Shown: positions 27,427-37,691, counted from the first letter of the stretch. The stretch: DNA of 64,000 nt from Aromatoleum petrolei (GCF_017894385.1 NZ_CP059560.1:3543501-3607500), one strand, 5' to 3'. Notes: generated by a model from the sequence alone, not told the origin. Numbers and translations: made by a program.

Positions 27427-29418
27427 ATGAGCTATCAAGTTCTCGCCCGCAAGTGGCGGCCGAAATCCTTTGCGACGCTGGTTGGCCAGGAGCATGTCGT
27501 GCGCGCGCTCAGCCACGCGCTCGCGACCGGCCGGCTGCACCACGCCTGGCTGTTCACCGGCACTCGCGGCGTCGGCAAGACCACGATCTCCCGCATCCTC
27601 GCGAAGGCGCTGAATTGCGAGACCGGCGTCACGGCCGAGCCCTGCAACCAGTGCTCCGCCTGCCAGGCGATCGACGCCGACCGCTTCCCCGACTATGTCG
27701 AGATGGACGCCGCGTCGAACCGCGGCGTCGAGGACATGGCCGCGCTGCTCGACAAGGCCGTGTACGCGCCGGTGCAGGGGCGCTACAAGGTCTACATGAT
27801 CGACGAAGTGCACATGCTCACCGGGCATGCGTTCAACGCGATGCTGAAGACGCTCGAGGAGCCGCCGGAACACGTCAAGTTCATCCTCGCGACCACCGAT
27901 CCGCAGAAGATTCCCGTCACGGTGCTGTCGCGCTGCCTGCAGTTCAACCTCAAGCAGATGCCGCCGGGCCACATCGTCGAGCACCTGTCGCGCATCCTCG
28001 AGGCCGAGGCCATCCCCTTCGAGGCGCCGGCGCTGCGCCACCTCGCCAAGGCCGCCAACGGCTCGATGCGTGACGCGTTGTCGCTGCTCGACCAGGCGAT
28101 CGCGCACGGCACCGGCAAGGTCGAGGAAGAGCAGGTCACCCACATGCTCGGCACGGTCGGTGACGACCACCTGTATGCCGTGCTCGATGCGCTCGCCGCC
28201 GGCGACGTCACGGCGCTGCTGGCGGTCGCCGACCGCATGGAAGCGCGCAGCCTCTCGTTCGATGCGGCGCTGCAGGCCCTCGCATCCCTGCTGCATCGCG
28301 CCGCTCTCGCGCAATTCGCCCCCGCCGCGATCTCCGACGAGGCCGAGCGCGCGCGCCTGCAACCCTACACCGAGGCCTTCGACGCCGAATTCCTGCAGCT
28401 CGCGTACCAGATCGCAATCCACGGCCGCGACGAACTGCCGCTCGCGCCCGACGACTACGCCGGCTTCACGATGACGCTGCTGCGCCTGCACGCCTTCCGT
28501 CCCGACATGCCGGCAGCCTTGGGCAGCCCTGCGACCGAAGGCGGAGGAGGGGGTGTCGCACGCGCCTTGCCGCCTGCCGCTGCGCGACCGCCGGCTGCAT
28601 CGCACCCAGCCTCCGCGAGCGCCGCTCCCAGACCCGCTCAGCCGGCCGCCATCGCTCCCGCCGCGCTTGCCGTCGCGGAAGCGCCGGCTGCGTCGGCCGT
28701 GCCCGCCCGCGCCCCTGTGGCGCCTTCCCCTGGCGCCGCATCCGCGCCTCCTGCAACCCGGGCCGAAGCGCCGATCCCTGTGGAAGCCCGCCCCGAGCCT
28801 TCCAACTCGGTGCCACCCTGGGAGGATTTGCCGCCCGAAGCCTTCTTCGGCCAGAGCGCCGAACCGGCTGCGCCGGGGGGCGAGTCGCCGCGCGAGGTCG
28901 TGCCGGCTCCGCCCGTTGCGCGTTCCGCGCCGGTGGAGCGGCCCGAACAGGTGGCCCCGTCCGCTCCTCAGCCCCAAGCGCCCTCCGTGTCGCCGGCGCC
29001 GCCGACCGCCGACGGCGAGGCGGCGGGGGATTTCGCCGCCGGCAATTGGCACGGCCTCATTCGCCGGCTCGGTCTCGGCGGGCTCGTGCGCGAGTTCGCC
29101 CAGCACTGCGAGTGGCTGGGCTTTGCCGACGGCGTGATCGACCTGCGCCTGTCGAATGCCCATCGCCACCTCCTCGACATGAACCCGGGCGTGGTGGAGC
29201 GCATCCAGGATCAACTCGCTTCCCTGTATGGGGCGCCCCTCAAGCTGCGCGCCACGGTCGGCGCGATCGCCGGCGAAACTCCCGCGCAGCGCGACGAGGC
29301 CGATCGTCGTGCGCGCCGCGCCGAGGCCGTTGCAGCGCTCGAAAGCGATCCTTTCGTGCGCGAACTGATCGAACGATTCGACGCAACCCTCGTGGAAGCG
29401 TCGGTGAAACCACTTTGA
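27427..29418 (+). CDS. dnaX: DNA polymerase III subunits gamma/tau
   Basis: Clamp-loader ATPase of 663 aa. The AAA+ part (about 1-370) has [10 protein letters not shown], Walker [10 protein letters not shown] near residue 45, the zinc-binding Cys group (ALNCETG...CNQCSACQ), Walker [10 protein letters not shown] and SRCLQFNL. A long Ala/Pro-rich linker (about 375-540) leads to a C-terminal tau domain ([19 protein letters not shown]). I saw no A-rich slippery heptamer, so separate gamma by frameshifting is not evident. ATG 27427 is chosen because the protein opens with the family's [12 protein letters not shown]. It heads the conserved dnaX-ybaB-recR cluster. Confidence 0.95.
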   Translation: MSYQVLARKWRPKSFATLVGQEHVVRALSHALATGRLHHAWLFTGTRGVGKTTISRILAKALNCETGVTAEPCNQCSACQAIDADRFPDYVEMDAASNRGVEDMAALLDKAVYAPVQGRYKVYMIDEVHMLTGHAFNAMLKTLEEPPEHVKFILATTDPQKIPVTVLSRCLQFNLKQMPPGHIVEHLSRILEAEAIPFEAPALRHLAKAANGSMRDALSLLDQAIAHGTGKVEEEQVTHMLGTVGDDHLYAVLDALAAGDVTALLAVADRMEARSLSFDAALQALASLLHRAALAQFAPAAISDEAERARLQPYTEAFDAEFLQLAYQIAIHGRDELPLAPDDYAGFTMTLLRLHAFRPDMPAALGSPATEGGGGGVARALPPAAARPPAASHPASASAAPRPAQPAAIAPAALAVAEAPAASAVPARAPVAPSPGAASAPPATRAEAPIPVEARPEPSNSVPPWEDLPPEAFFGQSAEPAAPGGESPREVVPAPPVARSAPVERPEQVAPSAPQPQAPSVSPAPPTADGEAAGDFAAGNWHGLIRRLGLGGLVREFAQHCEWLGFADGVIDLRLSNAHRHLLDMNPGVVERIQDQLASLYGAPLKLRATVGAIAGETPAQRDEADRRARRAEAVAALESDPFVRELIERFDATLVEASVKPL

Positions 29419-29443
29419 ATCCCCAATTGCGGAGAAACGCACC

Positions 29444-29767
29444 ATGATGAAGGGCGGAATCGCCGGCCTGATGAAACAGGCCCAGCAGATGCAGGAAAAC
29501 ATGAAGAAGATGCAGGACCAGCTCGCGCTCGTCGAAGTCGAGGGCCAGGCGGGCGCCGGCATGGTCAAGATCCTCATGACCTGCAAGCACGACGTTCGTC
29601 GCGTCACCATCGACCCGTCGGTCATGGACGACAAGGAAATGCTCGAAGATCTCGTCGCCGCGGCGATGAACGACGCGGTGCGTCGTGCCGAGGCGACCAC
29701 GCAGGAGAAGATGGCGGGCTTCACCGCCGGCCTCAACCTGCCGCCCGGGATGAAGCTCCCGTTCTGA
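29444..29767 (+). CDS. ybaB: YbaB/EbfC nucleoid-associated protein
   Basis: Small DNA-binding protein of 107 aa. The family opening [20 protein letters not shown] is a Met/Gln-rich helix; the mid-section [14 protein letters not shown] and the helical [17 protein letters not shown] follow. It starts 25 nt after dnaX and its TGA shares a base with the recR ATG (TGATG), so recR is translationally coupled to it. Confidence 0.95.
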   Translation: MMKGGIAGLMKQAQQMQENMKKMQDQLALVEVEGQAGAGMVKILMTCKHDVRRVTIDPSVMDDKEMLEDLVAAAMNDAVRRAEATTQEKMAGFTAGLNLPPGMKLPF

Positions 29768-30363
29768 TGAGCTCCCCCTCGAGTCTCGACGAACTGATCG
29801 AGGCCCTGCGCGCGCTGCCTGGCGTCGGCCCGAAGTCGGCGCAACGCATGGCCTACCACCTGCTGCAGCGGGATCAGCGCGGCGCCGGACGGCTCGCGCG
29901 GGCGCTCTCGCACGCGCTCGAAGTGCTGCGCCACTGCGAGCGATGCAACACCTTCTCCGAGGCCGACATCTGCCAGCGCTGCGCCAACCCGCAGCGCGAC
30001 CACTCGCTGCTATGCGTGGTCGAGATGCCGGCCGACCTCGCGATGATGGAGCAGACGCAGCTCTACAACGGCCTGTACTACGTCCTGATGGGACGCCTGT
30101 CGCCACTGGATGGTATCGGGCCGCGCGAGCTGCGGCTCGACAAGCTCCTCGCGCGCGCCGCGGACGACGATGTGAAGGAAGTGATCCTCGCAACCAACTT
30201 CACCAACGAAGGCGAAGCGACCGCCCACGTGATTGCCGAGCTCCTCGCCGCGCGCGGCGTGAAGGTGAGTCGCCTGTCGCGCGGCGTGCCCGTCGGCGGC
30301 GAGCTCGAACACACCGATACGGGAACGATTGCGCAGGCTCTGGTCGAGCGTCGCGCGCTCTGA
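29767..30363 (+). CDS. recR: Recombination protein RecR
   Basis: Recombinational repair mediator of 198 aa that acts with RecF/RecO to load RecA on gapped DNA. It shows a helix-hairpin-helix region ([20 protein letters not shown]), a four-Cys zinc finger ([16 protein letters not shown]) and a Toprim domain ([17 protein letters not shown]) with the [11 protein letters not shown] block. Length and order are normal. Confidence 0.95.
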   Translation: MSSPSSLDELIEALRALPGVGPKSAQRMAYHLLQRDQRGAGRLARALSHALEVLRHCERCNTFSEADICQRCANPQRDHSLLCVVEMPADLAMMEQTQLYNGLYYVLMGRLSPLDGIGPRELRLDKLLARAADDDVKEVILATNFTNEGEATAHVIAELLAARGVKVSRLSRGVPVGGELEHTDTGTIAQALVERRAL

Positions 30364-30370
30364 CAAAGAG

Positions 30371-30405
30371 GTTTGCTGCGTTGCGGAAGTTGCGCTGCAG
30401 CAAAC
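30371..30405 (+). terminator. Hairpin after recR
   Basis: GTTTGCTGC (30371-30379) and GCAGCAAAC (30397-30405) form a 9-bp stem with a 17-nt loop. GGTTT follows, so the T-run is short. The remaining gap to petA contains TAAAAT at 30506-30511 as a likely -10 box. Confidence 0.45.
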
Positions 30406-30561
30406 GGTTTCCGGCGAATCCGCGCTGTCATGCGGGAGTGCATCCGGGGTCCATGTCAATGACATGAGCTCGGCATGACCTCTTTTTATGTATCAGGCTT
30501 TTTGCTAAAATCCCGCAGTTTTTTTGTATCCGGAAACGGGTTTCTTTTCAGGGATGAGGTC

Positions 30562-31155
30562 ATGAGCGTGGATCAGAAGATGGACAGTGGCCGCCGGCAA
30601 CTGCTTGTCGCGACGTCGGCCGCCGGTGGCGTGGCTGCGGTGGCGACGGCTGTGCCGTTCGTTGCCAGTCTGACGCCGTCGGAGCGTGCGAAGGCTGCAG
30701 GTGCGCCGGTCGAGGCGGATATCAGCAAGCTCGCGCCGGGCGAGATGATGACGGTTGAATGGCGTGGCAAGCCGGTGTGGATCCTGCGCCGGACCCCGGA
30801 AATGCTGGCTTCGCTCGACAAGACCGACGCCGCCGTGAGCGATCCGGAATCCGCCAAGGAGATGCAGCCGGAGTACGCGAAGAACAAGAGCCGCTCGATC
30901 AAACCCGAATACCTCATCGCCGTAGGAATCTGCACCCACCTCGGCTGCTCGCCCAGCGACAAGTTCAAGGTCGGCGCCGAGAGCGGCATGGGCGACGATT
31001 GGCACGGTGGCTTCCTGTGCCCCTGTCACGGTTCCAAGTTCGACCTTTCCGGTCGCGTGTACAAGAGCATGCCGGCGCCCGACAACCTCGAGGTGCCGCC
31101 GCACAAGTACCTTTCCGATACCACGATCCTCATCGGTGACGACTCCAAGGCCTAA
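30562..31155 (+). CDS. petA: Ubiquinol-cytochrome c reductase, Rieske iron-sulfur subunit
   Basis: bc1 complex subunit of 197 aa carrying the high-potential [2Fe-2S] cluster. The ligands are C124 and H126 (CTHLGC) and C153 and H156 (CPCHGS), with C129 and C155 as the disulfide pair. A Tat-type N-terminus (GRRQLL plus hydrophobic helix) anchors it in the membrane with the cluster in the periplasm. ATG 30562 is preferred, with GAGG just upstream; an earlier in-frame ATG lies across the likely promoter. petB follows after 3 nt. Confidence 0.95.
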   Translation: MSVDQKMDSGRRQLLVATSAAGGVAAVATAVPFVASLTPSERAKAAGAPVEADISKLAPGEMMTVEWRGKPVWILRRTPEMLASLDKTDAAVSDPESAKEMQPEYAKNKSRSIKPEYLIAVGICTHLGCSPSDKFKVGAESGMGDDWHGGFLCPCHGSKFDLSGRVYKSMPAPDNLEVPPHKYLSDTTILIGDDSKA

Positions 31156-31158
31156 GCG

Positions 31159-32427
31159 ATGACCACAAAATCACAACAACTGCTCAACTGGGTCGACGAG
31201 CGTTTCCCGCTGACGTCCACCTGGAAGGCGCACCTGTCCGAGTACTACGCGCCCAAGAACTTCAACTTCTGGTACTTCTTCGGTTCGCTCGCGCTGCTGG
31301 TGCTGGTGATCCAGATCCTGACCGGCATCTTCCTGGTCATGCACTACAAGCCGGATGCCTCGCTCAACGCCTCGGGCATTCCCGTTGCATTCGCCAGCGT
31401 CGAGTACATCATGCGCGAAGTCCCGGGCGGCTGGCTGATCCGCTACCTGCACTCGACCGGCGCCTCCGCCTTCTTCATCGTCGTCTACCTGCACATGTTC
31501 CGCGGCCTGCTCTACGGTTCCTACCGCAAGCCGCGCGAACTGATCTGGATTTTCGGCACGCTGATCTTCCTGGCGCTGATGGCTGAAGCCTTCATGGGCT
31601 ACCTGCTGCCGTGGGGCCAGATGTCGTTCTGGGGCGCGCAGGTCATCGTGAACCTGTTCTCGGCGATTCCGGTCATCGGCCCGGACCTGTCCGTCGTCAT
31701 CCGCGGCGACTTCGTCGTGTCCGACGCCACGCTGAACCGCTTCTTCTCCTTCCACGTCATCGCCGTGCCGCTGGTGCTGATCGGCCTGGTGCTCGCGCAC
31801 ATCGTCGCGCTGCACGAAGTCGGCTCGAACAACCCCGACGGTGTCGAGATCAAGAAGAAGAAGGACGCCAACGGTATCCCGCTCGACGGCATCCCCTTCC
31901 ATCCGTACTACACGGTGAAGGACATCGTCGGCGTAGTCGGCTTCCTGATCTTCTTCACGGCGATCGTGTTCTTCGCCCCGGAAGGCGGCGGCTACTTCCT
32001 CGAGTACAACAACTTCGTCCCCGCCGACCCGTTGAGGACCCCGCTGCACATCGCTCCGGTGTGGTACTTCACGCCCTTCTACTCGATCCTGCGCGCGGTG
32101 ACCTATCCGCTGTTCGGCATCGACGCGAAGTTCTGGGGTGTTGTCGCGATGGGCGCTGCGGTCGTCATCATCGCCTTCCTGCCGTGGCTCGATCGTAGCC
32201 CGGTGAAGTCGATTCGCTACAAGGGCGGTCTGTTCAAGGGCATCCTCGCGGTCTTCATTGTCGCCTTCTTCATCCTCGGCTACCTCGGCGTTCTGCCGCC
32301 GACCCCGGGTCGTACTTTGGTGGCGCAGATCTGCTCGGTGATCTATTTCGCCTTCTTCCTGGCGATGCCCTGGTACAGCAAACTCGACAAGTGCAAACCC
32401 GAACCGGATAGGGTGACTTTCAAATGA
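31159..32427 (+). CDS. petB: Ubiquinol-cytochrome c reductase, cytochrome b
   Basis: Membrane core of the bc1 complex, 422 aa, with eight or so helices and two b hemes. Visible marks are HSTGASAFFIVVYLHMFRG and FSFHVIAVPLVLIGLVLAHIVALH, which carry the four heme His in the usual pairs; GYLLPWGQMSFWGA at the Qo site; and a PEW-type loop, here FAPEGGG. It follows petA by 3 nt and overlaps petC by four bases (ATGA). Confidence 0.96.
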   Translation: MTTKSQQLLNWVDERFPLTSTWKAHLSEYYAPKNFNFWYFFGSLALLVLVIQILTGIFLVMHYKPDASLNASGIPVAFASVEYIMREVPGGWLIRYLHSTGASAFFIVVYLHMFRGLLYGSYRKPRELIWIFGTLIFLALMAEAFMGYLLPWGQMSFWGAQVIVNLFSAIPVIGPDLSVVIRGDFVVSDATLNRFFSFHVIAVPLVLIGLVLAHIVALHEVGSNNPDGVEIKKKKDANGIPLDGIPFHPYYTVKDIVGVVGFLIFFTAIVFFAPEGGGYFLEYNNFVPADPLRTPLHIAPVWYFTPFYSILRAVTYPLFGIDAKFWGVVAMGAAVVIIAFLPWLDRSPVKSIRYKGGLFKGILAVFIVAFFILGYLGVLPPTPGRTLVAQICSVIYFAFFLAMPWYSKLDKCKPEPDRVTFK

Positions 32428-33176
32428 CTATCAACGTGATCAAGACCCTGAAGCGCCTGGCCGCTGCGGCGCTGTTCGCGCCGACGCTGGCGCTGGCTGC
32501 CGGTGCGGTGCTGCATCTCGACAAGGCGCCGGTGAGCAAGGATCCGGCCGCCCTGCAGGCGGGTGCGAAGACCTTCGTCAACTACTGCATGAACTGCCAC
32601 AGCGCGAGCTTCGTACGCTACAACACGCTGACGCAGATCGGCCTGACCGAGCAGGAAATCCGCGACAACCTGATGTTCACGGGTGAGCGCATCGGGGACC
32701 TGATGAAGGTCTCGGCGAGTCCGAAGGAGCAGAAGGCCTGGTTCGGTGCGACCCCGCCCGACCTGACCCTGGTCGCGCGTCAGCGCGCATCGGAGTTTGG
32801 CAGCGGCGCCGACTGGCTCTACACCTACCTGCGCCAGTTCTATCGCGACCCGAATCGTCCGACGGGCTGGAACAACAAGGTGTTCGAGAACGTCGGCATG
32901 CCGCATGCGCTATGGGAACTGCAGGGCGAGCAGATCGGCAAGGTGACCGAGCATGATGGCGTGAAGTCGATCGAGCTCGAACTGGCGAAGCCCGGCAAGC
33001 TGTCGGCGCAGGAATACGACAAGACCGTCGCGGATCTCGTCTCCTTCCTCGTGTGGATGGGCGAGCCGGTCGCCGAGAAGCGCAAGACCATCGGCGTCGT
33101 CGTGCTGATCTTCCTGGCCGGCCTGTTCGCGCTCAGCTTCGCGCTGAAGAAGAACTACTGGAAGGACATTCATTGA
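32424..33176 (+). CDS. petC: Ubiquinol-cytochrome c reductase, cytochrome c1
   Basis: Heme c subunit of 250 aa with a cleavable signal peptide (hydrophobic stretch ending ALAAGA). The heme c site CMNCH is at C55, C58 and H59; a Met ligand is expected in the GMPHALWEL segment. A C-terminal helix (TIGVVVLIFLAGLFALSFA) anchors it. It completes the petABC operon, and a strong terminator follows about 37 nt later. Confidence 0.95.
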   Translation: MTINVIKTLKRLAAAALFAPTLALAAGAVLHLDKAPVSKDPAALQAGAKTFVNYCMNCHSASFVRYNTLTQIGLTEQEIRDNLMFTGERIGDLMKVSASPKEQKAWFGATPPDLTLVARQRASEFGSGADWLYTYLRQFYRDPNRPTGWNNKVFENVGMPHALWELQGEQIGKVTEHDGVKSIELELAKPGKLSAQEYDKTVADLVSFLVWMGEPVAEKRKTIGVVVLIFLAGLFALSFALKKNYWKDIH

Positions 33177-33213
33177 ACGTCGGCGCGAACTGATTCGGCG
33201 CCTTGAAGTCTGA

Positions 33214-33250
33214 CGCACCACGCGTACCTCGCGTGGTGCGCTTTGTTTTT
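33214..33250 (+). terminator. Intrinsic terminator of petABC
   Basis: An 11-bp perfect stem CGCACCACGCG/CGCGTGGTGCG with a 5-nt loop is followed by CTTTGTTTTTG. Confidence 0.85.
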
Positions 33251-33270
33251 GTATCGGGAGCAGTAACACC

Positions 33271-33870
33271 ATGATGAACCTCTATTCCGGCACCACCGAT
33301 CCGTTCAGCCATCGCTGCCGGATCGTGCTGTTCGAGAAGGGGATGGACTTCGAAGTCATCGACGTCGATCTCTACAACAAACCGGAAGATATTGCCGTCA
33401 TCAATCCGTACAACCGCGTGCCGGTTCTGGTGGATCGCGACCTCATCCTGTATGAGTCGAACATCATCAACGAGTACATCGATGAGCGCTTTCCGCATCC
33501 GCAGCTGATGCCGCCCGACCCGATCATGCGTGCCCGCGCACGCCAGCTGCTGCACACCTTCGAGCACGAGCTGTTCTCGCACATCGAGGCGCTGGAGAAG
33601 AACCAGAAGGGCACGGTCGAGAAGAGCCGCGCGCATGTGCGGGACCAGCTCGTCCAGCTCGCACCCATCTTCACGAAGCAGAAGTTCATGCTCGGCGACG
33701 AGTTCTCGATGCTCGACGTCGCGATCGCCCCGTTGCTGTGGCGTCTCGAGCACTACGGTATCGAGCTGCCAAAGGCGGCCGCGAACCTCATGAAGTACGC
33801 CGAACGCATCTTCAGCCGCCAGGGCTTCATCGACGCCCTGACACCGTCCGAAAAGGTAATGCGTCGTTGA
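33271..33870 (+). CDS. sspA: Stringent starvation protein A
   Basis: Glutathione-S-transferase-fold protein of 199 aa that binds RNA polymerase. It opens with LYSGTTDPFSHRCRIVL and contains NPYNRVPVLVDRDLILYES and INEYIDERFPHPQLMPPDP, which define the SspA group. The catalytic GST residues are not expected in this family. It lies between petABC and sspB, as in most beta- and gammaproteobacteria. Confidence 0.93.
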   Translation: MMNLYSGTTDPFSHRCRIVLFEKGMDFEVIDVDLYNKPEDIAVINPYNRVPVLVDRDLILYESNIINEYIDERFPHPQLMPPDPIMRARARQLLHTFEHELFSHIEALEKNQKGTVEKSRAHVRDQLVQLAPIFTKQKFMLGDEFSMLDVAIAPLLWRLEHYGIELPKAAANLMKYAERIFSRQGFIDALTPSEKVMRR

Positions 33871-33879
33871 CGCGCAGGC

Positions 33880-33898
33880 GGCCCCGCCAGTCGGGGCC
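33880..33898 (+). terminator. Hairpin between sspA and sspB
   Basis: A 7-bp stem GGCCCCG/CGGGGCC with a 5-nt loop lies between the two genes without a T-run. It more likely tunes sspB expression than ends transcription. Confidence 0.4.
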
Positions 33899-33913
33899 CC
33901 ACGGATCCCATCC

Positions 33914-34360
33914 ATGAGCAAGGTATCGACCAAACCCTACCTGGTGCGCGCCATCTACGACTGGTGTCTCGACCAGGGCTTCACGCCCTACATCGCGGTT
34001 GCCGTGGACGAACGCACCGTCGTTCCGCCCGGCTATGCGCGCGACGGGCAGATCGTGCTCAACCTCGCCCCGGACGCGACCAACCATCTGGTGATGGGCA
34101 ACGACCTGATCACCTTCCAGGCCCGTTTCGGCGGCGTGGCACATGCGTTGTCCCTGCCGGTGGCCAATGTGCTGGCCATCTACGCACGCGAGAACGGGCA
34201 TGGCATGGCCTTCGAGCAGGAAGTCGCGGGTAGCGAGCCGCTGGCCGACGAGGATGCGACGGACGAGGTCGGTTCCGACGCGGGTGACGGCGATGGGCCG
34301 GACACGCCGTCGGCGGCAGGGCGCAGCGCCAGTCGCAATCACCTCAAGGTCGTCAAGTAG
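33914..34360 (+). CDS. sspB: ClpXP protease specificity-enhancing factor
   Basis: Adaptor of 148 aa that delivers ssrA-tagged proteins to ClpXP. The folded domain (about 1-110) has KPYLVRAIYDWCLDQGFTPY, IVLNLAP, FQARFGG and VANVLAIYARENG. An acidic, flexible linker follows, and the C-terminal tail NHLKVVK matches the ClpX-binding peptide of the family. It lies 43 nt after sspA. Confidence 0.93.
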   Translation: MSKVSTKPYLVRAIYDWCLDQGFTPYIAVAVDERTVVPPGYARDGQIVLNLAPDATNHLVMGNDLITFQARFGGVAHALSLPVANVLAIYARENGHGMAFEQEVAGSEPLADEDATDEVGSDAGDGDGPDTPSAAGRSASRNHLKVVK

Positions 34361-34379
34361 CAGACCTTGGGGCGGGCGA

Positions 34380-34403
34380 CCCTTCGCCGTGCGCGGCGAA
34401 GGG
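34380..34403. terminator. Bidirectional hairpin between sspB and dadA
   Basis: A perfect 10-bp stem CCCTTCGCCG/CGGCGAAGGG with a 4-nt loop lies between convergent sspB and dadA and could serve both. Confidence 0.6.
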
Positions 34404-34406
34404 TGC

Positions 34407-35672
34407 TCAGCGGCGCCCGTCGAGGAAGGGAAAATGCTCCACCGGCGGACGACCGCCGCGGATGAGTTCGGTGAGCGCGCTCGCCGAACCGCAGGCAAGC
34501 GTCCATCCCAGTGTGCCGTGTCCGGTGTTGTACCACAGGCGTGACACGCGGCTGCGCCCGATCAGCGGAATATTGCCGGGGGTCGCCGGCCGCAGGCCGG
34601 TCCAGCGTTCCGCCCGAGCGAGGTCGACAGCGCCTGGAAAGCGCGCCTCGATCCAATCCAGAATTGCCTGGCAGCGTGCGGTGTTGATGGTCGTGTCGAA
34701 GCCGTTGAGCTCCGCAGTGCCGGCCACGCGCAGGCGCTCTCCGAGGCGCGAGCACACGATGCGGCGCGATTCGTCGGTGAGGCTGACGCTGGGCGCGCGC
34801 GCGGGATCGACGATGGGCGCGGTGATCGAATAGCCTTTCACCGGGTAAATCGGCAGCGTTTCGCCGAGAGGGGCGACGAGCGCGCGGCCGTAGCTCCCCA
34901 GGCAAACCACATAGGCATCGGCGGTCAGCGCACCCGCGCGGCCCTGCGCATCGCGCACCACGACTGCGTCGATGGCTCCGCTCGTGCGCGAGAGGCTGGT
35001 AATCGTCGTCTCGTAGTGAAAACGCACACCGCTTTCGGCGGCGAGCCGCGCCAGTCCCTGAGTGAAGCGGCAGGCGTCGCCCGATTCGTCGCCGGGTGCA
35101 TACAGGCCGCCGGCGAGCTGGGCGCGCACGGCGCCGAGCGCCGGTTCGAGCGTCACGCACTCATCGGCCGCACAGGCGCGTGCGGCGATGCCGTAGGCGG
35201 CGAGCTCGGCGACCCGCGCGCGCGCGTGCGCGAATTCCGCCGGAGTGAAGAACAGGTGCAGGATGCCACGCTCGAGGTGGTCGTAGGAGAGGCCCGTCTC
35301 AGCGCGCAGCTCCCGCAGTTTCTGCCCGCTATGCACGGCGAGGCTGGCGATCGCCGCGGTGTTGCGGCGGGTGCGTCCGGGCAGGCATTCGCGCAGGAAG
35401 GACATGGCCCAGCGCCACTGCGCGCTGTCGGCATGGGGGCGGAACAGCAGCGGAGCGTCCTCGCGCCCGAGCCAGCGCAGTGCGGTGAGCGGCGCGCCGG
35501 GGTTGGCCCAGGGTTCCGGGTGGCTGATGGAGATCTGGCCGCCGTTGGCGCGGCTGGTTTCGAGTGCCGCCGCGGGCTCGCGGTCAACAACGCTGACTTC
35601 GAATCCGGCCCTGGCGAGATACCAAGCCGTCGTGACGCCGGTGACGCCGGCGCCGAGAACCAGAACGTGCAT
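34407..35672 (-). CDS. dadA: D-amino acid dehydrogenase, small-subunit type
   Basis: FAD enzyme of 421 aa of the DadA group that oxidises D-amino acids to 2-oxo acids at the membrane. It opens with the dinucleotide motif [21 protein letters not shown], has an [15 protein letters not shown] block and ends with [14 protein letters not shown] before a short tail. The start at 35672 gives the FAD motif right at the N-terminus; no good ribosome binding site is visible. An in-frame extension upstream would run towards fbp and has no support. It diverges from fbp. Confidence 0.88.
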   Translation of the reverse strand: MHVLVLGAGVTGVTTAWYLARAGFEVSVVDREPAAALETSRANGGQISISHPEPWANPGAPLTALRWLGREDAPLLFRPHADSAQWRWAMSFLRECLPGRTRRNTAAIASLAVHSGQKLRELRAETGLSYDHLERGILHLFFTPAEFAHARARVAELAAYGIAARACAADECVTLEPALGAVRAQLAGGLYAPGDESGDACRFTQGLARLAAESGVRFHYETTITSLSRTSGAIDAVVVRDAQGRAGALTADAYVVCLGSYGRALVAPLGETLPIYPVKGYSITAPIVDPARAPSVSLTDESRRIVCSRLGERLRVAGTAELNGFDTTINTARCQAILDWIEARFPGAVDLARAERWTGLRPATPGNIPLIGRSRVSRLWYNTGHGTLGWTLACGSASALTELIRGGRPPVEHFPFLDGRR

Positions 35673-35877
35673 AGTGAGTGATCGGGTCTTGCGGTCGCCG
35701 GAAGGGCCGTGGCCGCCGCTGCGCGGGGAAGCCCGCGGGAAGTCGATCATAACCTCTTCGCGGGCTGCGGGTGCGCGGATCTTGATGCGCTCGGCCGCGG
35801 TACGCGGGATAATCCGCTTTTTCCAGCTTGCGCAACTATCCGCATCCGGCCCGGCCGGAGCCACAAGGAGTCATTTC

Positions 35878-36879
35878 ATGCGACGCGTCACGCTAACCCA
35901 GTTCCTGATCGAGCAGCAGCGCGCGGGCCGGACCACGCCCGAGCTGCGCCTGCTGATCGAGGTCGTCGCCCGCGCCGTGAAGGCGATCAGCGTCAACGTG
36001 TCGAAGGGTGCGCTCGCCGGCGTCCTCGGCGAGGCGGGCACCGACAACGTGCAGGGCGAGGCTCAGAAGAAGCTGGATGTGATCGCCAACGAGATCCTGC
36101 TGCAGGCGAACGAGTGGGGCGGTCATCTGGCTGCGATGGCCTCGGAGGAGGTGGAGGAGGTGCACCAGATCCCCTTCGATTATCCGAAGGGCGGTTTCCT
36201 GCTGCTGTTCGATCCGCTCGACGGTTCGTCGAACATCGACGTGAACATCTCGGTCGGTACGATCTTCTCGGTGCTGCGCAATCCGGAGGGCGACGGCGAG
36301 CCGACGGAGCAGAACTTCCTGCAACCGGGCCGTGAGCAGGTTGCCGCGGGCTATGCGCTGTACGGGCCGTCGACGCAGCTGATCCTGACCGTGGGTAACG
36401 GCGTGCATGGTTTCACGTTGGACCGCGAGATGGGCAGTTTCATCTACACCCATCCCTTCATGACGGTGCCGGCCGAGACGCAGGAGTTCGCGATCAATGC
36501 GTCGAATGCGCGCTTCTGGGAGCCGCCGGTGCAACGCTACATCGGCGAGCTACAGGCGGGCAAGACGGGCCCGCGTGGCAAGGACTTCAACATGCGCTGG
36601 GTGGCGTCGATGGTCGCGGACGTGCACCGTATCCTGACGCGTGGCGGCATTTTCATGTATCCGCTGGACGAGAAGTGCCGCGACAAGGGTGGCAAGCTGC
36701 GCCTGATGTACGAGGCGAATCCGATGGCAATGATCATCGAGCAGGCGGGGGGCGCGGCGACGACGGGCCGCGAGCGCATCATGGACTTGCAGCCGACCAA
36801 GCTGCACCAGCGCGTGCCGGTGGTGTTGGGCTCGGCGGCGGAAGTCGAGCGTGTGACGAAGTATCACCTCGAGGGTTGA
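35878..36879 (+). CDS. fbp: Fructose-1,6-bisphosphatase class 1
   Basis: Gluconeogenic enzyme of 333 aa hydrolysing fructose-1,6-bisphosphate. The metal and phosphate motif [15 protein letters not shown] is intact, with the Glu-rich [11 protein letters not shown] before it and [20 protein letters not shown] and [17 protein letters not shown] after it. AAGGAG lies 8 nt before ATG 35878. GATAAT at 35808-35813 is a possible -10 box. A 12-bp hairpin follows the gene. Confidence 0.95.
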   Translation: MRRVTLTQFLIEQQRAGRTTPELRLLIEVVARAVKAISVNVSKGALAGVLGEAGTDNVQGEAQKKLDVIANEILLQANEWGGHLAAMASEEVEEVHQIPFDYPKGGFLLLFDPLDGSSNIDVNISVGTIFSVLRNPEGDGEPTEQNFLQPGREQVAAGYALYGPSTQLILTVGNGVHGFTLDREMGSFIYTHPFMTVPAETQEFAINASNARFWEPPVQRYIGELQAGKTGPRGKDFNMRWVASMVADVHRILTRGGIFMYPLDEKCRDKGGKLRLMYEANPMAMIIEQAGGAATTGRERIMDLQPTKLHQRVPVVLGSAAEVERVTKYHLEG

Positions 36880-36883
36880 GCAA

Positions 36884-36910
36884 GGCGGGCGCCCCGTCGG
36901 GGCGCCCGCC
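36884..36910 (+). terminator. Hairpin after fbp
   Basis: A perfect 12-bp stem GGCGGGCGCCCC/GGGGCGCCCGCC with a 3-nt loop begins 4 nt after the stop. There is no T-run. Confidence 0.6.
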
Positions 36911-37025
36911 CGAGTGCGGACCGGGAAGCCGAAGGCCGCGAGCGCCTGCCCGGCAGAGGGCGCCGGACCGCGGGCTCGATCACGTAGGCACCGACCCGAC
37001 GCTTCTTGATCGGGAACGCCGCCCC

Positions 37026-37505
37026 TTACCCCGACCGTCGTCCCTCGCCGGTCCGGATCTCTATCGTCTTCTCGTCCTTGACGACCTCCATGACGACGTA
37101 GGTGTGCGTCTGCTTGACGCACGGCAGCTCGGAGATTTTCTCGCCCAGCACGCTACGGTAGGTCTGGATATCGCGTGTGCGCACCGTCAGCAGGTAGTCG
37201 AAGTCGCCCGCGATCATCTGGCAGGTCTGGATCTCGGGGATGCGCTGGACTGCTTCGTTGAAGAGCTTCAGTTCATGCGCGGTCGTGCCGCTCAGCAGCA
37301 CCTGCACGATCACGACGTGCGAGCGGTCCATCGCGACCGGGTCCAGGTCCGCATGGTAGCCGCGGATGACGCCGCTTTCCTCCAGCTTGCGCACCCGCTC
37401 GGCGCACGGCGTCTTGCTCAGGCCGACGCGGCGCGCGAGCTCGACGAATGACAGGCGGGCATCCTTCTGCAATTCGGCGAGAATCTTGAAATCTATGCGG
37501 TCCAT
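37026..37505 (-). CDS. Lrp/AsnC-family regulator, probable putA activator
   Basis: Protein of 159 aa. The N-terminal winged helix-turn-helix (DFKILAELQKDARLSFVELARRVGLSKTP) and a C-terminal RAM ligand-binding domain (HVVIVQVLLSG...MIAGDFDYLLTVRTRD) are both complete. It is divergent from putA, with 186 bp between them, the arrangement of PutR/BkdR-type regulators that respond to the amino acid they help degrade. A role in proline control is inferred from position only. The start at 37505 gives the usual MDRIDFKIL opening. Confidence 0.85.
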   Translation of the reverse strand: MDRIDFKILAELQKDARLSFVELARRVGLSKTPCAERVRKLEESGVIRGYHADLDPVAMDRSHVVIVQVLLSGTTAHELKLFNEAVQRIPEIQTCQMIAGDFDYLLTVRTRDIQTYRSVLGEKISELPCVKQTHTYVVMEVVKDEKTIEIRTGEGRRSG

Positions 37506-37533
37506 TCCATTCGCTTGCAGGTCGATCGTCTGA

Positions 37534-37547
37534 GGAAATCTATTTCC
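37534..37547. promoter_or_regulatory. Possible Lrp-type operator between lrp and putA
   Basis: GGAAAT-CT-ATTTCC is a perfect inverted repeat with 6-bp arms, 29 bp upstream of the regulator start in an AT-richer stretch. Its shape fits Lrp-family sites. Confidence 0.5.
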
Positions 37548-37691
37548 GCAGGAATTATGACTTATTGGAAGCGAATTTCGGAGCCATAAACTACGATTCC
37601 GGGTGAAGAATCGGGTTTTCGACGGGCGGCTTCGCCCGTCCGGGCCGGCGGCTGGAGACCCCGCCGGGAATCCTTTGCGGAGTTTTCGCCC

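Noticed and set aside
27427..29418. Programmed frameshift for a short DnaX (gamma) product
   Set aside because: No A-rich slippery heptamer with a following stem was found; a separate gamma protein is not supported.
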